Positions 22,444 to 28,478 of a DNA stretch of 28,478 bases are shown here, piece after piece. A program made the position numbers and the translations under genes. Position 1 is the stretch's first letter. Every line of letters starts with the position of its first letter. The stretch spans positions 1 to 28,478 of the forward strand of contig DATECU010000339.1 of assembly GCA_035286745.1 (NCBI GenBank). Reading direction: 5' to 3'. The notes below the pieces were generated by a model. That model worked only from the letters and a program-made list of their open reading frames with translations, searched no databases and was not told where the DNA came from. The stretch comes from DATECU01 sp035286745 (lineage in GTDB: Bacteria; Acidobacteriota; Vicinamibacteria; Fen-336).

Positions 22444-23466
22444 TCAGGGGAGCCAGCGCGGGTTCTGGAGGTCGAAGGACGGGGCGACGGCGAGCAGCAC
22501 GCGGCGGTCGCTGCCGTCGGGCTGCACCACCACCAGGCGGGCGCCGTCCGCATCCGCCTCGGTGAAGACGATGCCGGCCGAGCCCCAGTCGGGCGCCCCA
22601 CGGTAGGCGGGTCCCGAGGCCACCGTGCTCAGGCTGCCGTCCGCGAGGTTCACGAGCATGAGGTCCCAACTGCCGAGCCCGCGGCCGCCGGTTCCGGTGA
22701 GGCGCCTGAAGACCGCCCGCCGGCCATCGGGGGAGAAGTCCGGGTCGGCGTCGGAGCCCACCACCCACGGCGTTCCCGGCAGGCGTTCGGTGCCGGGGCC
22801 ACCGCTGGTCAGCCGCGGCTGGGCCGCGAAGAGGATGTAGACCAGCGCCTTGGCGGTTTCGTCGATCCGCTCGTAGATGCCGGTGGATCCCAGGGCGTTG
22901 AAGCGAGGGCGCCGTTCGCTCAGCCCGGCGGAACCGGTGAGGTTCTGGCTGCTGGTGCTGTTCGGCGGCAGGGTGAACAGATCGTCGAGCCCCGCCGCGC
23001 CGACAGCGCTCAGCAGCAGCAGTTCCTCGGTGGGGGACCAGTCGACGCCGGAGACGCGCGCGGTCTCCGGCAGCAGGGGAGCCTCGACGCCCCGGGAGAC
23101 GTCGAGGAAGACCAGGCCGGCGGCATCCTGGTCGTCGAGCCGGCCGTCACGGTTGCTGTCGGCCAGCACTCGCCTGACGGCGAAGCGTGCCCGATCCGGA
23201 GCCACCGCCGCCTCCACGCTGGCGCAGGGGCGGTCGGCCTGATTGCAGAAGGTGAGCCGGGTGAGGCCGGCTCCTGAGCCCTCCACCGCAAACAGCTCGT
23301 TGGGTGCGCCGGCGCTTCCATAGCTGTTGCTCGAGAACACGATGGCCGCCCGGGCCGGAAGCTGAGCCGTCCTGACGCTCCCGGCGAAGGGGTTGTCGTA
23401 GCTTTGCGAGCAGGCGCCGGCCAGGAGCAGGGGTGAGGCCAGGAGCGCGGCTGGTGTGGGTCGCAT
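22444..23466 (-). CDS. Secreted TolB-like/PD40 propeller protein, possible lipoprotein
   Basis: The 340-residue protein starts with a signal sequence (MRPTPAALLASPLLLAGAC). A Cys at position 19 suggests lipidation, although the box LAGAC fits imperfectly. The rest has repeated beta-propeller strands of the TolB/PD40 type: VSGVDWSPTEELLLLSAVG, DPDFSPDGRRAVFRRL, GSWDLMLVNLADGSLSTVA, APDWGSAGIVFTEADADG and GARLVVVQPDGSDRR. Residues 103-114 read DSNRDGRLDDQD, a clean EF-hand-type calcium-binding loop inserted between strands. No catalytic motif is visible; a binding or structural role at the cell surface or in the periplasm is likely. The ATG at 23466 has a weak ribosome binding site (AGGATC). 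Confidence 0.75.
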   Translation of the reverse strand: MRPTPAALLASPLLLAGACSQSYDNPFAGSVRTAQLPARAAIVFSSNSYGSAGAPNELFAVEGSGAGLTRLTFCNQADRPCASVEAAVAPDRARFAVRRVLADSNRDGRLDDQDAAGLVFLDVSRGVEAPLLPETARVSGVDWSPTEELLLLSAVGAAGLDDLFTLPPNSTSSQNLTGSAGLSERRPRFNALGSTGIYERIDETAKALVYILFAAQPRLTSGGPGTERLPGTPWVVGSDADPDFSPDGRRAVFRRLTGTGGRGLGSWDLMLVNLADGSLSTVASGPAYRGAPDWGSAGIVFTEADADGARLVVVQPDGSDRRVLLAVAPSFDLQNPRWLP

Positions 23467-23512
23467 GGGATCCTGGGAGCCTATTCCGCGCCCCTGGGCC
23501 CGTCAAGCCGCA

Positions 23513-23521
23513 TGCTATACT
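23513..23521 (+). promoter_or_regulatory. Extended -10 of the thiolase operon
   Basis: TGC-TATACT, 48 bases before the ATG at 23569, the best -10 in the window (TATACT). The -35 at the right distance is poor (CCTGGG), as expected for an extended -10 promoter. Transcription would start near 23528, just before the inverted repeat at 23534. Confidence 0.5.
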
Positions 23522-23533
23522 CCCGCGTTCTTG

Positions 23534-23550
23534 GCTCCTCTTCGAGGAGC
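23534..23550 (+). promoter_or_regulatory. Inverted repeat in the thiolase leader: operator or hairpin
   Basis: GCTCCTC-TTC-GAGGAGC is a perfect 7-bp inverted repeat with a 3-base centre, directly downstream of the -10. It is either an operator for a repressor of the CoA operon (TetR-like FadR-type regulators bind such sites) or a hairpin in the 5' leader, upstream of the ribosome binding site. I cannot tell which from sequence. Confidence 0.5.
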
Positions 23551-23568
23551 GCCAGAGGGACCATCAAG

Positions 23569-24753
23569 ATGCCTGAAGATGTCGTGATCCTGGGGGGCGC
23601 TCGCACGCCCATGGCCGAATATGTCGGCTCGCTCAAGGACCTTTCCGCCCTCGAGCTGGGTGGCCTGGCTGCCCGGGGAGCCTTGGAGCGAACCGGCGTC
23701 AAGCCGGAGTGGGTCGACCACGTGGTCATGGGCAACGCCATGCAGACCTCGGGGGACGCCCTTTACGGCGCCCGTCACGTCGGCCTTCGCGCCGGCATCC
23801 CCATCGAGGTCCCGGCCCTCACCGTCAACCGCCTCTGCGGCTCCGGCATCCAGTCCGTGGTGTCGGCGGCGCAGATGATCCGGCTGGGCGAGGCGCGCAC
23901 CGTGGTGGCCGGCGGCATGGAGAGCATGAGCCAGGCGCCCCACGTGATCCGGGGGGCGCGGGCGGGCTTGCGGCTGGGCGAGGGCAAGCTCGAGGACTCG
24001 CTGCTGGTGGCGCTCCTGGACACCCAGTGCGGGCTCTACATGGCTCAAACCTCCGACAAGCTGGCCCGGGAGAAGGGGATCTCCCGCGAGGACATGGACG
24101 CCTTCGCGGTGCGCAGCCAGCGGGCCGCCGGGGCCGCGCTGGCACGGGGGGTCTTCAAGGACGAGATCGTCCCCGTCGAGGTGGCGCAGGGCCGCAAGAC
24201 GTTGCGGGTGGAGGCCGACGACCACCTCCGACCCGAGACCAGTCTCGAGGGGCTGGCGGCTTTGAAGCCCGCCTTCGGCAAGGACGGATGCGTGACCGCC
24301 GGCAACGCCAGCGGCATCGTGGACGGAGCGGCGGCGCTGATCCTGGCCAGCCGCGAGCAGGCCCGGGAGCGAGGGCACAAACCCCTGGCCGGCATCGTGT
24401 CCTGGGGAATCGCCGGCGTGCCCCCGGACATCATGGGGATCGGGCCGGTGCCGGCCACTCGTAAGGCGCTGGAGGCGGCTGGCCTGAAGCTCAAGGACAT
24501 CGATCTGATCGAGATCAACGAGGCCTTCGCCGGCCAGTACCTGGCGGTGGAGAAGGAGTTGGGCCTGGATCGGGAGAAGGCCAACGTCAACGGCGGGGCC
24601 ATCGCCCTCGGTCATCCGTTGGGCGCCACCGGGACCCGTCTGCTTTTGACCCTGGCCCTGGAGCTGGAGCGGCGGAAGGCCACCTACGGGCTGGCTTCGG
24701 CCTGTATCGGGGGCGGCCAGGGCATCGCCATGATCATCAAACGGGAAGCCTGA
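23569..24753 (+). CDS. Acetyl-CoA acetyltransferase (thiolase)
   Basis: The 394-residue protein has the complete thiolase catalytic set: Cys90 in NRLCGSGIQ (acyl-enzyme nucleophile), His349 in GHPLGATGTR and Cys379 in SACIGGGQG, matching within one position the well-studied Zoogloea numbering. NEAFAGQ and the N-terminal ILGGARTPMAEYVG are also typical. It condenses two acetyl-CoA to acetoacetyl-CoA or runs in reverse in fatty-acid breakdown. I chose the ATG at 23569 (ribosome binding site AGAGGGA); the frame is open upstream but not coding in character. It is the first gene of a plus-strand operon followed after 28 bases by the 3-hydroxyacyl-CoA dehydrogenase. Confidence 0.92.
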   Translation: MPEDVVILGGARTPMAEYVGSLKDLSALELGGLAARGALERTGVKPEWVDHVVMGNAMQTSGDALYGARHVGLRAGIPIEVPALTVNRLCGSGIQSVVSAAQMIRLGEARTVVAGGMESMSQAPHVIRGARAGLRLGEGKLEDSLLVALLDTQCGLYMAQTSDKLAREKGISREDMDAFAVRSQRAAGAALARGVFKDEIVPVEVAQGRKTLRVEADDHLRPETSLEGLAALKPAFGKDGCVTAGNASGIVDGAAALILASREQARERGHKPLAGIVSWGIAGVPPDIMGIGPVPATRKALEAAGLKLKDIDLIEINEAFAGQYLAVEKELGLDREKANVNGGAIALGHPLGATGTRLLLTLALELERRKATYGLASACIGGGQGIAMIIKREA

Positions 24754-24781
24754 GGGCTTTCCCTTTTCGGAGCCTCAAGCC

Positions 24782-25666
24782 ATGGACATCAAGACCGTCG
24801 GCGTCGTTGGGTGCGGCCTCATGGGGTCGGGCATCGCGCAGGTCTCTGCGGAGGCCGGCTATCGGGTCGTGGTTCGCGAGGTGAACGACGACCTGCTGAA
24901 GAAGGGCCTGGGGAAGATCGACTCCTTCCTGAGCAAGGGGGTGGAGAAGGGCAAGCTCACCCCGGAACGAAAGGCCGAGATCCTGGGTCGCCTGGAAGGC
25001 ACCACCTCGCTCGACGGCTTTGCGGCCTGCGACATCGTGATCGAGGTGGTGGTCGAGAGCCTGGCGGTCAAGCACGAGCTCTACAAGGCGTTGGACGCCA
25101 TCTGTCCTCCCCACACCCTCTTCGCGTCCAACACCTCGTCGCTGTCCATCACCGAAATGGCGGCCGTCACCGGGCGGACCGACCGCTTCGTGGGCCTGCA
25201 CTTCTTCAACCCGGTGCCGCTCATGAAGCTGGTCGAGGTGGTGCGCTCTCCGCTCACCTCGCCCGAGGCGTTCGAGAAGGCGTTTGCGTTTGCCAAGAGC
25301 CTGGGCAAGACCCCGATTCGAGCCAGCGACCGGTCTGGGTTCATCGTCAACCGGCTGCTGGTGCCCTATCTTCTGGACGCCATTCGGGCCCTGGAGGAGG
25401 GCGTGGGCTCGATCGCGGACATCGACGAGGGGATGCGCCTGGGCTGCGGCCATCCCATGGGCCCCCTGACCCTTCTCGACTTCGTGGGCCTGGACACTAC
25501 CTTCTTCATCGCCAACATCATGTTCGACGAGTTCCGGGAGAAGCGCTTCGCCGCCCCGCCGCTGCTCAAGCGGATGGTGCAGGCCGGCCTCCACGGCCGG
25601 AAGTCGGGCAAGGGCTTCTACGACTACTCGCTCAACCCGCCCCAGCCGGTAGCGGGCCTGGTCTAG
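24782..25666 (+). CDS. 3-hydroxybutyryl-CoA dehydrogenase
   Basis: The protein has 294 residues, the size of single-domain Hbd enzymes. The NAD-binding motif G10-C-G-L-M-G15 opens the Rossmann fold. Catalytic His140 and Glu152 lie in LHFFNPVPLMKLVEVV, with the Ser/Asn substrate segment SNTSSLSI before it. The C-terminal dimerisation half has RSGFIVNRLLVPYLLDAI and MGPLTLLDFVGLD, and it ends with the usual GKGFYDY. It interconverts acetoacetyl-CoA and 3-hydroxybutyryl-CoA. With the flanking thiolase and crotonase it gives acetyl-CoA to crotonyl-CoA (butyrate or polyhydroxybutyrate side) or the lower half of beta-oxidation. No acyl-CoA dehydrogenase or phaC gene is seen in this window. Confidence 0.92.
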   Translation: MDIKTVGVVGCGLMGSGIAQVSAEAGYRVVVREVNDDLLKKGLGKIDSFLSKGVEKGKLTPERKAEILGRLEGTTSLDGFAACDIVIEVVVESLAVKHELYKALDAICPPHTLFASNTSSLSITEMAAVTGRTDRFVGLHFFNPVPLMKLVEVVRSPLTSPEAFEKAFAFAKSLGKTPIRASDRSGFIVNRLLVPYLLDAIRALEEGVGSIADIDEGMRLGCGHPMGPLTLLDFVGLDTTFFIANIMFDEFREKRFAAPPLLKRMVQAGLHGRKSGKGFYDYSLNPPQPVAGLV

Positions 25667-25675
25667 GGAGGCACC

Positions 25676-26458
25676 ATGGGCTTCGAGAACCTGCTTGTCG
25701 CCAAGCGCGACGGCATCGCGGTCGTCACCATCAACCGTCCGGACAAGCTGAACGCGCTCAACCGCCGGACCATGGAAGAGCTGGCCGCCGCCTTTTCCGC
25801 GTTGGGAGGGGATTCCGAGGTGGGGGGCGTGATCCTGACCGGCTCTGGGGAAAAGGCCTTCGTGGCTGGGGCCGACATCGGCGAGTTGGCCGCCCAGAGC
25901 CCGGTGGAGGGCAAGGAGTTCTCGACCTGGGGCCAGAGGGTGCTGGACCAGATCGAGAACCTGGGCAAGCCGGTGATCGCCGCCGTCAACGGCTTTGCGC
26001 TGGGCGGCGGCTGCGAGCTGGCCATGGCCTGCCACCTTCGCATCGCCTCGGAGAACGCCAAGCTGGGGACGCCGGAGGTCAAGCTCGGCATCATGTGCGG
26101 CTATGCGGGCACCCAGCGCCTCACCCGTCTGGTGGGCAAGGGTCGGGCCCTGGAGATCCTGCTCAGCGGTGAGCCGGTGGACGCCCAGGAGGCCTACCGC
26201 ATCGGCCTGGTCAACCGGGTGGTGCCGAAAGACCGGCTGCTGGCCGAAGCCGAGGCCCTGCTGCGCAAGCTGCTGGGCAACGGCCCGGTCTCCCTGCGCT
26301 TCACGATGGAGGCGGTGAACGCCGGCATCGAGATGCCGCTGGCCGAGGCGCAGTATCTGGAGGCCACCCTCTTCGGCCTCATCTGCACCACCGAGGACAT
26401 GAAGGAGGGAACCCGGGCCTTCCTGGAGAAGCGGCCGGCCAAGTTCCAGGGCAAGTGA
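25676..26458 (+). CDS. Enoyl-CoA hydratase (crotonase family)
   Basis: The 260-residue protein is a standard crotonase. Both catalytic glutamates are present with the normal spacing of 20: Glu114 in GGGCELAMACH and Glu134 in GTPEVKLGIM. The oxyanion-hole segments are AGADIGE (residues 65-71) and the G-G-G at 110-112. A small departure is GIMCGYAGTQRL, where most family members have Pro-Gly-Ala or Pro-Gly-Gly in place of Cys-Gly-Tyr. The C-terminus KRPAKFQGK is typical. It hydrates crotonyl-CoA to 3-hydroxybutyryl-CoA, completing the set with thiolase and Hbd. The ribosome binding site GGGAGGCACC precedes the ATG at 25676, 9 bases after the Hbd stop. Its stop overlaps the ribH start. Confidence 0.9.
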   Translation: MGFENLLVAKRDGIAVVTINRPDKLNALNRRTMEELAAAFSALGGDSEVGGVILTGSGEKAFVAGADIGELAAQSPVEGKEFSTWGQRVLDQIENLGKPVIAAVNGFALGGGCELAMACHLRIASENAKLGTPEVKLGIMCGYAGTQRLTRLVGKGRALEILLSGEPVDAQEAYRIGLVNRVVPKDRLLAEAEALLRKLLGNGPVSLRFTMEAVNAGIEMPLAEAQYLEATLFGLICTTEDMKEGTRAFLEKRPAKFQGK

Positions 26459-26973
26459 AGGAGGCGCCTCAGGAAGTGCCGTCCGCCGGCGGGCTCCGGG
26501 TCGCCATCGTCTGCTCGCGCTTCAACGCCCAGGTGGTGGACGGCCTTTTGTTAGGTGCGCAGACGGCCCTGGCCGAGATGGGTGCCGCGCCCACCCGGGT
26601 GAGGGTGGTGGCGGTGCCGGGGGCCTTCGAGTTGCCGCTGGCCGCCCGGGCGGCTGCCGAGTCCGGCCGCTTCGACGTGGTGGTGGCGCTGGGAGCGGTG
26701 ATCCGCGGCGAAACCGACCACTACCAGCACATCGCCCGCGAGGTCGCCGCCGGGCTGTCCCGGGTGGCGGTGCTCACCGGGGTGCCGGTCGGCTTTGGCG
26801 TGCTCACCGTCGCCGAGGAGAGCCAGGCCAGGGCCCGCGCCGCCCCGGGACCCGAGAACAAGGGCGCCGAAGCCGCCCGTGCCGCGGTGGCCATGGTCCA
26901 CGTCCTGCGCGGCCTACGGAAAACCACGGGCATTCGAACGTCAGAAAGGGTGAGGAGGCCAGGCAAACGGTGA
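26455..26973 (+). CDS. ribH: 6,7-dimethyl-8-ribityllumazine synthase
   Basis: The protein has 172 residues. Family motifs are VAIVCSRFNAQVVDGLL at the start, VPGAFELPLAAR, GAVIRGETDHYQHIAREVA with the catalytic His89, and GVPVGFGVLTV, then GNKGAEAA-like PENKGAEAARAA. It joins 5-amino-6-ribitylamino-uracil with dihydroxybutanone phosphate to give the precursor of riboflavin. The start is a GTG at 26455, overlapping the crotonase stop (GTGA), so translation is coupled. The C-terminus has about 20 residues more than most homologues (GIRTSERVRRPGKR, basic). RibH is usually followed closely by nusB. Here nusB follows on the same strand, but after an unusually long gap of 268 bases. Confidence 0.92.
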   Translation: MKEAPQEVPSAGGLRVAIVCSRFNAQVVDGLLLGAQTALAEMGAAPTRVRVVAVPGAFELPLAARAAAESGRFDVVVALGAVIRGETDHYQHIAREVAAGLSRVAVLTGVPVGFGVLTVAEESQARARAAPGPENKGAEAARAAVAMVHVLRGLRKTTGIRTSERVRRPGKR

Positions 26974-27241
26974 GAGGGGCGCGCCGCTGGGTTGCAATCG
27001 TCAGCCGTTGCCGCGACCCTCAGCGACGGGAAGCCGCCGTTGGAGCGCCCGCGGGTCGGACATCCGCTCCGCCCGAGCGGGATTCACTCCCGCGACGGCG
27101 GAATCCCGATGGACGCGCCCGACCAAGGGCGCGTTATACGCAGTGTCCGAAGCGGTTGCGTTTCGTGTCCGGGGGTTCGGGGGGCGGGAGCCCCCCGCTT
27201 CATAGCGGCGACCGAATTCACTTCGGGCGCAGCGTATAGAT
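26974..27241 (+). other. Structured 268-bp spacer between ribH and nusB
   Basis: No gene can be supported here; the short frames on both strands look like chance. Four possible hairpins follow in order on the plus strand. The first is CCGCTC (27064-27069) with GAGCGG (27075-27080). The second is GCGGG (27077-27081) with CCCGC (27089-27093), which shares bases with the first, so the two exclude each other. The third is ACGCGCCC (27113-27120) with GGGCGCGT (27127-27134). The fourth is CGGGGGGC (27178-27185) with GCCCCCCG (27190-27197) around a GGGA loop. A TTATAC at 27133-27138 could be a -10. The last hairpin has no T run. This could be a regulatory leader of nusB, a weak terminator after ribH plus a new promoter, or an unrecognised RNA. 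Confidence 0.4.
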
Positions 27242-27697
27242 ATGGGCAAGCGTTCGAAGGCTCGGGAATGCGCGGTGCAGATGCTCTATCAGTGGGAGAC
27301 GACCCAGGAGCCGATGGACCGGGTGACCGGTCTCTTCTGGCAGGTGCGGGGCGGCACCGACGAGATGAAGGCGATGGCGGAGCGTCTGGCGCGGGGAGCC
27401 CACGCCAACCTTGAACGGCTGGACCAGGCCATCCAGCAGGCGGCCACCCACTGGCGGGTGGACCGGATGGCGTCGGTGGACCTGGACATCCTGCGCATCG
27501 GGACCTACGAGCTGCTGGCGGAGCCGGGGACGCCGTCGTCGGTCATCATCGACGAGGCGGTAGAGATCGCCAAACGGTTCGGGGAAGCGGACTCGCCGGC
27601 TTTCGTGAACGGCGTGCTGGACGCGGTGAAGCGCGCGCTGCGTGGAGGGGCGGAAGAGCCCGTCAAGCCCCGACGGCAAGAGCGAAAGCATGAGTGA
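27242..27697 (+). CDS. nusB: Transcription antitermination protein NusB
   Basis: The protein has 151 residues of the NusB all-helical fold. It begins KRSKARECAVQMLYQWE, as is typical (R-x-x-A-x-x-x-L-Y-x-x-E), and contains WRVDRMASVDLDILRIGTYE and VIIDEAVEIAKRFG followed by PAFVNGVLDAVKR. NusB with NusE (S10) binds boxA RNA and supports antitermination of rRNA operons. The ATG at 27242 has no clear Shine-Dalgarno sequence, but homology begins there and no other start fits. Together with ribH before it and lysS behind it, it forms a common bacterial order. Its 3' end overlaps the lysS start by 8 bases. Confidence 0.92.
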   Translation: MGKRSKARECAVQMLYQWETTQEPMDRVTGLFWQVRGGTDEMKAMAERLARGAHANLERLDQAIQQAATHWRVDRMASVDLDILRIGTYELLAEPGTPSSVIIDEAVEIAKRFGEADSPAFVNGVLDAVKRALRGGAEEPVKPRRQERKHE

Positions 27698-28478
27698 AGA
27701 CTCGCGGATCCCCCCCGGCTGGCCGGAGGAGTCGGCCCAGCGTTTGGCAAAGGCCGAGAGCCTGCGGGGCATGGGGGTGAACCCCTACCCGAACCGCTAC
27801 GAGCGCAGCCATCACTTGGCCGAGCTGGTGGGCGCCTACGGCGACAAGAGCCTGGAGGAGCTGGCGGCGCTGGCGGTACCGGTGCGCATCGCCGGTCGCG
27901 TTCTCACCAAACGCGGCCACGGCAAGGCCTCGTTCGCCACCTTAAGCGATGGCGAGGGCCGGCTTCAGATCTACGTCCGCGCCGACCAGGTGGGGGAGCG
28001 CGGCTACCTGGTCTTCGATCTGCTCGACCTTGGCGATTTCGTGGGCGCCGCCGGAACCCTGATGCGGACCCGCAAGGGGGAGTTGTCGGTGGAGGTCGGG
28101 GAGCTGACCTTCCTCTCGAAGGCGCTCTTGCCGCCGCCCGAGAAGTGGCATGGCTTGGCCGACGTGGAGGCTCGCTACCGCCAGCGCTACCTCGACCTCA
28201 TGAGCAACCCCGAGGTGCGGGAGGCGTTCGTCAAACGCAGCCTCCTGGTGTCCGAGATCCGCCGCTTCCTGGACGGTCGGGGCTACCTGGAGGTGGAGAC
28301 CCCGATGATGCACCCCATCGCCGGGGGAGCCGTGGCGCGCCCTTTTGTGACCCACCACAACGCCCTGGGTGTCGATCTGTTCCTGCGCATCGCCCCGGAG
28401 CTGTACCTCAAGCGTTTGGTGGTGGGGGGGCTGGAGAGGGTCTACGAGATCAACCGGAACTTCCGCAACGAGGGGATC
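27690..28478 (+). CDS. lysS: Lysyl-tRNA synthetase, class II (cut by window end)
   Basis: Only the first 263 codons lie in the window; the gene runs off the right edge. Features: the N-terminal helix with LAKAESLRGMGVNPYPNRYE, the OB-fold anticodon-binding domain (VRIAGRVLTKRGHGKASFAT, GRLQIYV), the class II motif 1 region RSLLVSEIRRFLDGRGYLEV, and motif 2 ending YEINRNFRNEG. This is the bacterial-type LysRS that charges tRNA-Lys. The ATG at 27690 lies inside the end of nusB (8-base overlap), which implies coupled translation. Confidence 0.93.
   Translation, partial: MSEDSRIPPGWPEESAQRLAKAESLRGMGVNPYPNRYERSHHLAELVGAYGDKSLEELAALAVPVRIAGRVLTKRGHGKASFATLSDGEGRLQIYVRADQVGERGYLVFDLLDLGDFVGAAGTLMRTRKGELSVEVGELTFLSKALLPPPEKWHGLADVEARYRQRYLDLMSNPEVREAFVKRSLLVSEIRRFLDGRGYLEVETPMMHPIAGGAVARPFVTHHNALGVDLFLRIAPELYLKRLVVGGLERVYEINRNFRNEGI

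Noticed and set aside
27064..27095. T-arm-like stem GCGGG/CCCGC with a 7-base loop
   Set aside because: The loop ATTCACT lacks the TTCRANY pattern, and no acceptor stem or anticodon arm can be drawn.

Overview
The window is 28.5 kb of high-GC bacterial chromosome. It is dense with genes, uses several GTG starts, and has no rRNA, tRNA, prophage, IS element or CRISPR array that I can recognise. The gene set suggests an uncultured member of the Acidobacteriota or a close relative. The signs are a SpoIVB-S55-like secreted protein, a swivel-first single-chain aconitase-family hydratase, an IPMDH-family dehydrogenase next to it, secreted propellers, a pentaheme cytochrome and TonB-less GT9 clusters. 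This assignment is inferred from family content, not from a marker gene.

Left part (1-6.4 kb), accessory in character: the N-terminal end of an ArsB/NhaD/SLC13-type transporter (minus, runs off the window); a decayed slipin/SPFH fragment; a YkuK-type RNase H-fold protein (minus), preceded by what looks like a separate short minus-strand transcription unit with its own promoter and intrinsic terminator; a secreted class C beta-lactamase-fold serine hydrolase; a DoxX-like membrane protein; a DUF2235 (Tle1-like) alpha/beta hydrolase (minus); and an M28 aminopeptidase gene whose catalytic core has been deleted (pseudogene, minus).

Middle (6.5-16.6 kb): an atypical Hsp70-family ATPase is followed 3 nt later by a HEAT-repeat protein (plus). 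Facing them is a tight four-gene minus-strand operon reading from 16.5 to 9.7 kb: S55-like secreted protein, secreted beta-propeller, GT9 glycosyltransferase, pentaheme cytochrome. The upstream end of this operon has a good promoter whose -10 lies only 6 nt from the ATG (probably leaderless), with a 13-bp palindrome in the spacer.

Right (16.6-28.5 kb), mostly housekeeping: three small membrane proteins including a VanZ-like one, coupled by overlapping stop/start codons to a LeuB-like dehydrogenase, then a fused LeuD-LeuC-like dehydratase; a polytopic GT-C-like membrane protein; a convergent secreted propeller protein; the operon thiolase - 3-hydroxybutyryl-CoA dehydrogenase - enoyl-CoA hydratase - lumazine synthase (ribH); then, after an unusually long structured 268-bp gap, nusB and the start of lysS (runs off the window).

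The main points worth a second look are the orphan minus-strand transcript at 1.2-1.4 kb, the deleted M28 gene, an identical short C-terminal tail (D-x-I-F-x-D-G-F-Q-stop) on two unrelated secreted proteins, the leaderless operon promoter with a palindromic spacer, the Hsp70/HEAT pair, the swivel-first dehydratase, and the structured ribH-nusB spacer.
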